Positions 6,526-13,548 of a DNA stretch of 13,548 bases are shown one piece after another. The notes below the pieces were generated by a model, which did no database searches, was not told where the DNA came from, and saw nothing but the letters and a program-made list of their open reading frames with translations. Each line of letters opens with the position of its first letter. Positions within the stretch are counted from its first letter, which is position 1. Location: contig JASJBQ010000085.1 in assembly GCA_030066455.1 (NCBI GenBank), positions 1 through 13,548 on the forward strand. The letters are read 5' to 3'. Position numbers and translations under genes: made by a program. The DNA comes from Desulfobacterales bacterium. Its GTDB lineage: Bacteria; Desulfobacterota; Desulfobacteria; Desulfobacterales; UBA5852.

Positions 6526-6554
6526 GGCCCCCGGACGCCCATGCCCCGGGGGCC
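6526..6554 (+). promoter_or_regulatory. Very stable stem-loop between binding-protein gene and livH
   Basis: GGCCCCCGG (6526-6534) pairs perfectly with CCGGGGGCC (6546-6554) around an 11-base loop. All nine pairs are G-C. The bases that follow (ATCACTTTC) are not a U-tract, so it is not a standard intrinsic terminator. A structure at this place in transporter operons is known to protect the upstream binding-protein message from 3' decay and lower expression of the permease genes; the same role is inferred here. Confidence 0.55.
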
Positions 6555-6580
6555 ATCACTTTCGCCCGACAGGATGGATG

Positions 6581-7492
6581 ATGGAGTTTTTTCTGCAGCA
6601 GCTCATCAATGGATTGACCCTGGGCGGGATCTACGCCCTGATTGCACTGGGCTACACCATGGTGTACGGCATCATTCAGCTGATCAATTTCGCCCACGGC
6701 GAGTTTTTCGCCGCCGGCGGCTACATGGGGGTCATCCTGCTAAGCTTCCTGGCCGGGCAGGGCTACCTTCAGACCCACCCCTGGCTGTGTCTGGGCGGGG
6801 CCATGCTGCTGGCCATGGTTTTCTGCGCATTCCTGGCCATGGCCGTCGAAAAGGTGGCCTACCTGCCCCTGCGTAAAGCCACCCGGCTGGCCGCCCTGGT
6901 CAGCGCCCTGGGGATGTCCATCTTTCTTTCCAACGGCCTGATGCTGACCCAGGGGGTTTACGACAAACCCTATCCGGCTGCCTTCAGCCAGGGCGGTTTT
7001 GAATTCGGCAACATCGTGGTCAGCTATCTGCAAATCATGATCGTGCTCATCACGATCGGCCTTTTGATCTTCCTGAACATCCTGGTTTTCAAAACCCGTA
7101 TCGGCAAAGCCATGCGCGCCACCGCCCAGGACAAGGTCATGAGCGCCCTGGTCGGGATCAACAGCAACAAGATCATCAGCCTGACCTTCGCCATCGGCGC
7201 CAGTCTGGCCGCGGCGGCCGGGATCATGGTGGGGCTCTATTACGGCTCGGTCAATTACACCATGGGGTTCGTTCCCGGTATCAAGGCCTTTGCCGCCGCC
7301 GTTCTGGGGGGCATCGGCAACATTACCGGTGCCATGCTGGGCGGGCTGATCATCGGCATGGTCGAAATCTTCGGGGCCGGCTACATCTCCGGTCAGTACA
7401 AAGACGTTTTTGCGTTCATCATTTTAATCGCGGTCCTTTATTTCAGGCCCACCGGCATCATGGGTGAGAATGTCGATGATACCCGCGTCTAA
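6581..7492 (+). CDS. livH: Branched-chain amino acid ABC transporter permease, LivH type
   Basis: This 303-residue inner-membrane permease has the LivH opening LINGLTLGGIYALIALGYTMVYGIIQLINFAHGEFF, which is characteristic of the family, and about eight hydrophobic segments along its length. The coupling loop that contacts the ATPase is visible as RIGKAMRATAQDKVMSALVGIN followed by SLTFAIGASLAAAAGIMVGL. It ends in the usual AFIILIAVLYFRPTGIMGE. Two adjacent ATGs lie at 6578 and 6581. The second is preferred because AGGA at 6571-6574 is then 6 bp away. Its 3' end overlaps the start of livM, which indicates co-transcription and translational coupling. It pairs with LivM to form the translocation path. 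Confidence 0.94.
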   Translation: MEFFLQQLINGLTLGGIYALIALGYTMVYGIIQLINFAHGEFFAAGGYMGVILLSFLAGQGYLQTHPWLCLGGAMLLAMVFCAFLAMAVEKVAYLPLRKATRLAALVSALGMSIFLSNGLMLTQGVYDKPYPAAFSQGGFEFGNIVVSYLQIMIVLITIGLLIFLNILVFKTRIGKAMRATAQDKVMSALVGINSNKIISLTFAIGASLAAAAGIMVGLYYGSVNYTMGFVPGIKAFAAAVLGGIGNITGAMLGGLIIGMVEIFGAGYISGQYKDVFAFIILIAVLYFRPTGIMGENVDDTRV

Positions 7493-8702
7493 GAGAATTA
7501 TTAAATATTATCTGATCGGCATGGTTTGGCTGTTCGGCCTGCTCTGGCCGCTGCTGGGGATTCATGCCGACGGCACGCTTTCCTTCACCAGAGCCTTCAA
7601 CGTCTGGATCTATATCTTCGCCGTGACGCTGGTGATCGTGATAGCCGTGGTCCTCCAGAAGCAGGGGGTGCTCGACGGATTAAACCGCTCCCTTGGCGCC
7701 GCCAAGAACAATCTGACAAACGTCTACGCCCGCACACCGCAATGGGCCTGGCTTGCCGTCGTAGCCGTTCTGGCCCTCCTGTTCCCGCTGTTCACGGGCC
7801 GCTACGAGCAGGACGTGGCCATCAACGTTCTGGTCTATGTCTGTCTCGGGCTGGGGCTGAATATCGTGATTGGCCTGGCGGGGATGCTCGATCTCGGGTA
7901 TATCGCCTTTTACGGCGTCGGCGCGTACACCTACGCGCTGCTGAGCGTCAACTTTCAGATTCCCTTCTGGATGTCACTGCCGGTGGCGGCGTTTACGGCC
8001 TGCATCGCCGGCTGCATCATCGGCTACCCTACCCTGCGGATGCGTGGCGACTATCTGGCCATCGTCACACTGGGTTTCGGCGAAATCGTCCGCATCATCC
8101 TGAACAACTGGATGGAGCTCACCAACGGGCCGAACGGAATCCTGGGCATCAAAGCGCCCGGCATCTTCTTGCTCAGCTTTGCCGACGGTTTCAGCCTCGA
8201 GCATCTCTACCTCAAGAAACTGCACTATCTTTACTACGTCATTCTGCTGTTGGCCGTTTTCACCGTCATCGCCGTGCGCCGGCTCAACCTGTCGCGCATC
8301 GGGCGGGCCTGGGAGGCGATTCGCGAGGATGAGACCGCAGCCGAACTCATGGGGGTCAACACCTACCGGCTCAAGCTTCTGGCCTATGCCATGGGAGCGA
8401 TCTTCGCGGGCCTGGCCGGCGCGTTCTTTGCCGCGCGGGTGCGTTTCGTCAGCCCGGAGAGTTTCACCTTTCTGGAATCGGCCACGGTTCTGGCCATGGT
8501 GGTCCTGGGCGGGATGGCCTCGATCCCGGGTGTCATCCTGGGCGCACTGGCCTTGATCGTCCTGCCGGAAGTTTTCCGTGAATTCGAACTCTACCGCATG
8601 CTCTGCCTGGGCGGCGCCATGGTGCTGATGATGGTGTTCAAACCCGCGGGCTTCATTGCGGCCAAACGGCTCGGTCGCCGCTCCGAGGAAAGCGAAGGGT
8701 AG
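7476..8702 (+). CDS. livM: Branched-chain amino acid ABC transporter permease, LivM type
   Basis: This 408-residue inner-membrane permease is the partner of LivH. The first 100 or so residues form an N-terminal extension with hydrophobic segments (IIKYYLIGMVWLFGLLWPLLG and VWIYIFAVTLVIVIAVVLQ), as in E. coli LivM, before the core permease domain begins near ALLFPLFTGRYEQDVAINVLVYVCLGLGLNIVIGLAGMLDLGY. Core marks are GYPTLRMRGDYLAIVTLGFGEIVRI, TNGPNGI and the ATPase-contact loop RIGRAWEAIREDETAAELMGVN. Starts at GTG 7464, ATG 7470 and ATG 7476 are possible. The last is chosen because GGTGA (7463-7467) then sits 8 bp upstream. That start overlaps livH by 17 bp. The stop codon directly abuts the livF start. 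Confidence 0.93.
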   Translation: MIPASKRIIKYYLIGMVWLFGLLWPLLGIHADGTLSFTRAFNVWIYIFAVTLVIVIAVVLQKQGVLDGLNRSLGAAKNNLTNVYARTPQWAWLAVVAVLALLFPLFTGRYEQDVAINVLVYVCLGLGLNIVIGLAGMLDLGYIAFYGVGAYTYALLSVNFQIPFWMSLPVAAFTACIAGCIIGYPTLRMRGDYLAIVTLGFGEIVRIILNNWMELTNGPNGILGIKAPGIFLLSFADGFSLEHLYLKKLHYLYYVILLLAVFTVIAVRRLNLSRIGRAWEAIREDETAAELMGVNTYRLKLLAYAMGAIFAGLAGAFFAARVRFVSPESFTFLESATVLAMVVLGGMASIPGVILGALALIVLPEVFREFELYRMLCLGGAMVLMMVFKPAGFIAAKRLGRRSEESEG

Positions 8703-9428
<726 letters not shown>

Positions 9429-9732
9429 ACGGCCGCTTGCGCGCGCTTGTCCGTATCGGCCCCGGCGGCGGCAATGATGCCTAAATAATCGATGGCGACT
9501 TGAAACGGCACCGAATCGGTAAAATTTTTTTTGCTAAAAGGTCTAACCATTACAATCAACGTGAACATGAGACGCCAGGGTATAGAGAATCGTCATTGGC
9601 GCCATGCATTAATAATGGTCGACGCCCGACCGTGCGGTCGATGGTTGATGCCGCAACCGATACGGCGTGCGGCCGTCAGAAGCACCCATGGCCGCCTAAC
9701 AACGGGCGTGCAGGAACGGAAGGGAACCCGCC
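9429..9732. promoter_or_regulatory. Intergenic region between livF and putA with clustered half-sites
   Basis: This 304 bp stretch has no supported gene. The left part holds the T8 tract described separately. The right part carries GGTCG (9617-9621), CGACC (9627-9631) and GGTCG (9636-9640), which form two overlapping inverted repeats including the perfect CGACCG-TG-CGGTCG (9627-9640), then GGTTG (9643-9647) and CAACC (9654-9658). ATGGTCGA (9615-9622) and ATGGTTGA (9641-9648) also form a direct repeat 26 bp apart. Such clustering suggests a regulator-binding region about 75-115 bp before the putA start. TATAGAGAAT (9581-9590) is a possible -10 region, without a good -35. GGAAGGG (9718-9724) precedes the putA ATG. 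Confidence 0.45.
9510..9532 (+). terminator. Possible weak intrinsic terminator after livF
   Basis: ACCG-AAT-CGGT (9510-9520) is a short perfect hairpin followed by AAAA and a run of eight T residues (9525-9532). The stem is only 4 bp, so termination would be inefficient. It lies 80 bp after the livF stop and may separate the transporter message from putA. Confidence 0.3.
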
Positions 9733-12700
9733 ATGAGTCCAACCGTCGACAAACACCTCCAAGAAGAAGCGATCGCGCTGGCCGAGGCCTGGCAGAACCG
9801 GGCCAATGAACTGCTGACGGCCGAGGAGAAGGCCTACCAGATGCAGATCCGGCACCTGCTGACCCACCCGGAAGACAAGGTCACGCTGACGCGTATGATC
9901 GACCGCAGCTTCCGCAGTGCAAATCAGCGCAAGGTGGCGGACCAGGTGAACGCCCTGCTGCGCCAAAGCGGCATCCCCGGTTTTTTCACGCTGACGGAAA
10001 AAATGCTGATGCACCTATTTCTGACGGTGGGCCGCCACCTGCCCCGGCTGTCCGTGCCCAAAATGATCGCCAAGATGCGGGCGGACAGCGCCCGGTCGGT
10101 GATTCCCGGTGAAACCGAGACGCTTCACGCCCACCTGGCCAAACGCAAGCGCCAGGGCATTCGCATGAACATCAACCACCTGGGCGAAGCCGTTCTGGGC
10201 GAGGACGAGGCCCGGCACCGGCTGCAAACCTATATCCGCGATCTGCAGGATCCGGCCGTCGAATACATCTCGGTCAAGATTTCAACGATCTACTCCCAAA
10301 TTAACCCCCTGGCCTTCGAGCACAGCGTGGCGGTGCTCACCGAGCGCCTGGCCGAACTTTATCGCACGGCCGCATCCAACATGTTCGAGCGCCCGGACGG
10401 CCGCCGGGTCCCCAAGTTCGTGAACCTGGACATGGAGGAGTACCGCGATCTGGCCATCACCACGGCAGCCTTCATGCGGACGCTGGAGCGCGACGAGTTC
10501 AAATCGCATGCCGCCGGCATCGTTCTGCAGGCTTATCTTCCGGATGCCTTCGCGATCCAGAAAAGGCTGACCGCCTGGGCACGGCAGCGCGTGGCGGCGG
10601 GCGGCGCGCCGATCAAGATCCGGCTCGTAAAGGGCGCCAACATGGAGATGGAACTGGTGGAGGCCTCCCTGTTCAACTGGCCGCTGGCGCCCTACGACAA
10701 CAAACGGGACGTGGACGCCAACTACAAGCGCATGGTGCACTACGGGACGGATCCAGAAGTCACGCCGGCCGTTCATCTGGGTATTGCGTCGCACAACCTG
10801 TTCGAGCTGGCCTATGCGTACAAGCTGGCCGAGCGCAACGGCGTGACCGACCACTTCGCCTTCGAAATGCTGGAGGGCATGGCCAACCACGTGCGCCGGG
10901 CCATCAGCGAGATGACCGGGGAGGTGCTGCTCTACGCCCCGGTGGCGGCCCGGGAGGAGTTCATCAATGCGATCGCCTACCTGGTGCGCCGCCTGGACGA
11001 GAACACCGGTGCGGAGAATTTTCTGCGCTACGCCCCCAACCTTGCGACCCGCTCGGATGAATGGGACTTTTTGAAGGACCAGTTCCGGGAGGCCTGCGAT
11101 CACATCGACAAGGCCCCGGCCACGCCCAACCGCATCCAGAACCGCCAAAACGAAGCCTTTCCGGAGGAAATGGGCACCTATTACGAGGGTGAATTCAACA
11201 ACGAACCGGATACGGACTGGTCTCTGGCGGCCAACCGCGAATGGGCGGAAGGGATCCGGGATAAATGGCAGCGGCGGCCCGGTGAAGACCCCATCGAGAT
11301 TCCGCTGGTGATTGCCGGTGAAGCCCTATTTGACGGCCGCGAGGTGCGCGGCTGCCTCGACCCCAACCAAAAACCCGTCGAAGTCAACGTGGCCCAGTAT
11401 CGTCTGGCCACCATTGCGGATGTGGACCGGGCCGTGGCCGTGGCCCGTGAGGACCCGGATGGCTGGCGCCGGCTGTCCCCGGAAGAGCGCCATCGCCATC
11501 TTTCCCGGGTGGCCATGGCGCTGCGTCAGGCGCGGGGTGATCTGATCGGCGCGGCCGCGGCCAACACCGGCAAGGTGTTTACCGAGGCCGACGTAGAGGT
11601 TTCGGAGGCGGTGGATTTTGCTGAATACTATCCGCATTCGGTTCGCACGTTCACGGCGTTCAAGACGATCAACGCCCGGGGCAAGGGGGTCGGGGCCGTG
11701 GTGTCGCCCTGGAATTTCCCCATTGCCATTCCGTGCGGCGGCATCGTGGCTTCCCTTGCAGCCGGCAACACGGTGATCTTCAAGCCGGCCTCCGATGCGG
11801 TGCTCGTGGCCTGGGAATTGTGCCAGGCTTTCTGGCGGGCAGGCATTTCGCGCAACGTGCTGCAATTCGTGCCCTGCTCCGGCGGCAGCACCGGTGCCCA
11901 TCTGGTGGGCCACCCCGATCTCGACTACGTGATCCTCACCGGGGGCACCGAAACCGGGATGCGCATGCTCGAGGTCAAGCCGGATCTTTTTCTGGCGGCG
12001 GAAACCGGGGGTAAGAATGCCACCATCGTCACCGCCATGGCCGACCGCGACCAGGCCATCAAGAACGTGATTTATTCGGCTTTCGGCAACAGCGGCCAGA
12101 AATGTTCGGCCACATCCCTTTTAATTCTGGAAAAGGAGATCTACGCGGACGAGAACTTCAAGCGCCAGCTCGTGGACGCGGCCCAAAGCTTCAAGGTGGG
12201 GTCGGCCTGGGACTTCGCCCACAAGATGGGGGCCCTGATCCGGCCGCCGAGCCACGATCTGGAGCGGGCGCTCACCACCCTGGAGCCCGGCGAAAGCTGG
12301 GCCTTGAAACCCGAGTGCCGGCACGACAACCCGCACATGTGGGCACCGGGAATCAAATACGGGGTCCAGCCGGGCGCTTACACCCACAACACGGAGTTTT
12401 TCGGCCCGCTGCTGGGGGTCATGGCCGCGGAAAACCTCGAGCATGCCATCGAACTGGTGAACATGACCGGTTTCGGGCTGACCTCCGGGATCGAGAGCCT
12501 GGACGAGCGTGAGCAGGCCCGTTGGAAGGAAGGCATCAAGGCGGGCAATCTGTATGTCAACCGGGGCACCACCGGCGCCATCACGCTGCGACAGCCATTC
12601 GGCGGCATGGGCAAGTCCGCCCTGGGCCCCGCCATCAAAGCCGGCGGACCCAACTACGTGTCCCAGTTCATGGATTTTTCCGAAACGGGGCTTCCGGAGA

Positions 12701-13335
12701 TCGATTCGGTGGCGCGCGAACACGATCTGCTGCACGCGGTGCTTACTTGGCGACGGAAGCTGTTGTGGGGCGGTTTTGCCTCCCAGGGGGCGGATATCGA
12801 AAAAACCATCCGGGCGGTCAAAAGTTATCTCTATCATGCCGGCGCGGAATTCGAGCGCGCCAAGGACTACTTCCACCTGCGCGGCCAGGACAACCTGCAC
12901 CGCTACCGCTCACTGGGGGTGATCGTCGTCCGGCTTCACCCGGCCGACAGCCTGTTCGATGTGCTGGCCCGGGTGGCCGCCGCCCGCATTGCCGGCAGCG
13001 TTTGCATCGTGAGCATCCCCGCCGATCTCGACAACGATGTCACCGGTTTTCTTTATCGGGTCGAGGCGCGGGATTTCCTGCGCGGAGCCATTATCCGCCG
13101 GCAGTCCGACGAGGCCTTGTGCGCCAGTATGCGCATCGTTGACCGCATCCGCTACGCCGCGCCGGATCGCGCGCCCGCTCTGGTGCTGGCCGCGGCCGCC
13201 CGCCGTGGCTTCTATATTGCCCGGGCCCCGGTCCTCATGGAGGGACGCATCGAGCTGATCCATTACTACCAGAACCAGAGCATTTGCGATACCTATCATC
13301 GCTATGGCAATCTGGGCGATCGAAACCTGCCTTGA
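9733..13335 (+). CDS. putA: Bifunctional proline dehydrogenase / L-glutamate-gamma-semialdehyde dehydrogenase (PutA)
   Basis: This 1200-residue enzyme oxidises proline to glutamate in two steps, passing electrons to the quinone pool through FAD and reducing NAD+. The proline dehydrogenase barrel spans about residues 130-435, with VKIS (181-184), RLVKGANMEME (297-307), ASHN, FEMLEGM (377-383) and YLVRRLDEN (416-424), whose Arg pair binds proline. The aldehyde dehydrogenase domain spans about 540-985, with SPWNFP (658-663, N661), catalytic E757 in AAETGGKN, nucleophile C791 in SGQKCSA, and RQPFGGMGKSALGP. A further 200 residues contain RGQDNLHRYR (1050-1059) and end in YHRYGNLGDR (1188-1197), as in PutAs with an added C-terminal ALDH-superfamily domain. 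No N-terminal ribbon-helix-helix is present, so it should not repress its own gene; this fits the type B architecture. GGAAGGG upstream supports the start at 9733. Confidence 0.96.
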   Translation: MSPTVDKHLQEEAIALAEAWQNRANELLTAEEKAYQMQIRHLLTHPEDKVTLTRMIDRSFRSANQRKVADQVNALLRQSGIPGFFTLTEKMLMHLFLTVGRHLPRLSVPKMIAKMRADSARSVIPGETETLHAHLAKRKRQGIRMNINHLGEAVLGEDEARHRLQTYIRDLQDPAVEYISVKISTIYSQINPLAFEHSVAVLTERLAELYRTAASNMFERPDGRRVPKFVNLDMEEYRDLAITTAAFMRTLERDEFKSHAAGIVLQAYLPDAFAIQKRLTAWARQRVAAGGAPIKIRLVKGANMEMELVEASLFNWPLAPYDNKRDVDANYKRMVHYGTDPEVTPAVHLGIASHNLFELAYAYKLAERNGVTDHFAFEMLEGMANHVRRAISEMTGEVLLYAPVAAREEFINAIAYLVRRLDENTGAENFLRYAPNLATRSDEWDFLKDQFREACDHIDKAPATPNRIQNRQNEAFPEEMGTYYEGEFNNEPDTDWSLAANREWAEGIRDKWQRRPGEDPIEIPLVIAGEALFDGREVRGCLDPNQKPVEVNVAQYRLATIADVDRAVAVAREDPDGWRRLSPEERHRHLSRVAMALRQARGDLIGAAAANTGKVFTEADVEVSEAVDFAEYYPHSVRTFTAFKTINARGKGVGAVVSPWNFPIAIPCGGIVASLAAGNTVIFKPASDAVLVAWELCQAFWRAGISRNVLQFVPCSGGSTGAHLVGHPDLDYVILTGGTETGMRMLEVKPDLFLAAETGGKNATIVTAMADRDQAIKNVIYSAFGNSGQKCSATSLLILEKEIYADENFKRQLVDAAQSFKVGSAWDFAHKMGALIRPPSHDLERALTTLEPGESWALKPECRHDNPHMWAPGIKYGVQPGAYTHNTEFFGPLLGVMAAENLEHAIELVNMTGFGLTSGIESLDEREQARWKEGIKAGNLYVNRGTTGAITLRQPFGGMGKSALGPAIKAGGPNYVSQFMDFSETGLPEIDSVAREHDLLHAVLTWRRKLLWGGFASQGADIEKTIRAVKSYLYHAGAEFERAKDYFHLRGQDNLHRYRSLGVIVVRLHPADSLFDVLARVAAARIAGSVCIVSIPADLDNDVTGFLYRVEARDFLRGAIIRRQSDEALCASMRIVDRIRYAAPDRAPALVLAAAARRGFYIARAPVLMEGRIELIHYYQNQSICDTYHRYGNLGDRNLP

Positions 13336-13548
13336 TACGGAAGGTTTTTTTCATCGCCGCTTGACCCCGGGCGAAAGTGCCTTAGCATTGGAACCAGAAA
13401 GGTTTCCTTTCCTTTCTACATCATCAAAAAGCGCTGGGGCCCGCCATCGCCTCAAACGCTTAATAACGTTAAATACCTCCTACTGATCTGGCCGGGAAGA
13501 AGCCCGCTTCCCGGTCATTCTTTTTAATCGCACAACGAATCGTTCCTT
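13336..13548. other. Post-putA intergenic region
   Basis: There are 213 bp after the putA stop with no convincing gene. AACCT and AGGTT flank the stop codon ahead of a seven-T run near 13345-13351, a weak termination signal at most. GAAAGG-TTT-CCTTTC at about 13397-13411 is a small inverted repeat. The clear feature is the intrinsic terminator at 13489-13525. Confidence 0.4.
13489..13525 (+). terminator. Rho-independent terminator downstream of putA
   Basis: CCGGGAAG (13492-13499) pairs perfectly with CTTCCCGG (13507-13514) around a 7-base loop. The stem extends outward by a G-T wobble, a G-C and a T-A pair to 13489 and 13517. The T-rich tract TTCTTTTT (13518-13525) follows directly. The structure lies 154-190 bp after the putA stop codon and most likely ends its transcript. 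Confidence 0.85.

Noticed and set aside
5376..6542. A 388-codon open frame on the minus strand opposite the binding-protein gene
   Set aside because: It mirrors a clear LivJ-type gene, has low-complexity Gly/Arg/Asp-rich translation and no recognisable domain; long antisense frames are common in GC-rich DNA.
9500..9809. Two overlapping + strand frames in the livF-putA gap (78 and 92 codons)
   Set aside because: No ribosome site, no recognisable domain, and both run into the putA start in other frames; the region looks regulatory.
10282..11148. A 288-codon minus-strand frame within putA
   Set aside because: It lies fully inside the proline dehydrogenase domain coding sequence and its His/Val/Gly-rich product has no recognisable motif.
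12121..12900. A 259-codon minus-strand frame within putA
   Set aside because: It is antisense to the aldehyde dehydrogenase and C-terminal domains; no independent evidence for expression or function.
13325..13351. Intrinsic terminator right at the putA stop (AACCT/AGGTT then T7)
   Set aside because: The stem is only 4-5 bp and alternative pairings compete; the terminator at 13489-13525 is far stronger.
13304..13486. A 60-codon + strand frame overlapping the putA end
   Set aside because: It begins inside putA in another frame without a ribosome site and resembles no known family.

Overview
The window is about 13.5 kb of GC-rich bacterial DNA, and every recognisable gene lies on the + strand. 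Gene content and protein style suggest a Gram-negative anaerobe of the Desulfobacterota type: a complete LivGJHMF-type ABC importer, a very long bifunctional PutA without a ribbon-helix-helix domain, a D-glutamate cyclase-like (DUF4392) protein and a bacterial HDAC-fold deacylase. The taxonomic guess is inference. I see no mobile element, CRISPR array, rRNA or tRNA.

Left part (1-3370). The window opens inside the C-terminal end of what looks like a class I SAM-dependent methyltransferase. After it come an HDAC-family zinc deacylase (347-1384), a 100-residue antibiotic-biosynthesis-monooxygenase-fold protein (1555-1857), a DUF4392/glutamate cyclase-like protein (2067-2927) and an Mth938/DUF498-fold protein (3029-3370). 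These are separated by 100-210 bp gaps, several with inverted repeats, so they look like individually controlled genes rather than one tight operon.

Middle part (3371-9428). A GntR-family regulator of the FCD (FadR-like C-terminal) type sits 66 bp upstream of a five-gene importer of the hydrophobic amino acid uptake family. The order is livG (ATPase), livJ/K-type periplasmic binding protein, livH, livM (permeases), livF (ATPase). The permease genes and livF overlap or abut. The binding-protein gene has its own 198 bp leader with a strong ribosome binding site, and a very stable stem-loop follows it. This layout suggests that the binding protein is made in excess of the membrane components.

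Right part (9429-13548). After a 304 bp regulatory-looking gap comes putA, encoding a 1200-residue fusion of proline dehydrogenase and L-glutamate-gamma-semialdehyde dehydrogenase with an extra C-terminal ALDH-superfamily-like domain. A clear intrinsic terminator follows at 13489-13525.

Working picture (inference). The window is largely an amino-acid uptake and catabolism locus. The GntR regulator probably senses a carboxylate or amino acid and controls an importer, and PutA oxidises proline to glutamate. The nearby DUF4392 protein may act on D-glutamate. Most genes belong to known families. The points worth a second look are the gene order of the transporter, the regulatory DNA around gntR, livJ and putA, the altered metal site in the regulator, and the possible functional link between the glutamate-related enzymes. 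I found no clearly novel defence or mobile system.
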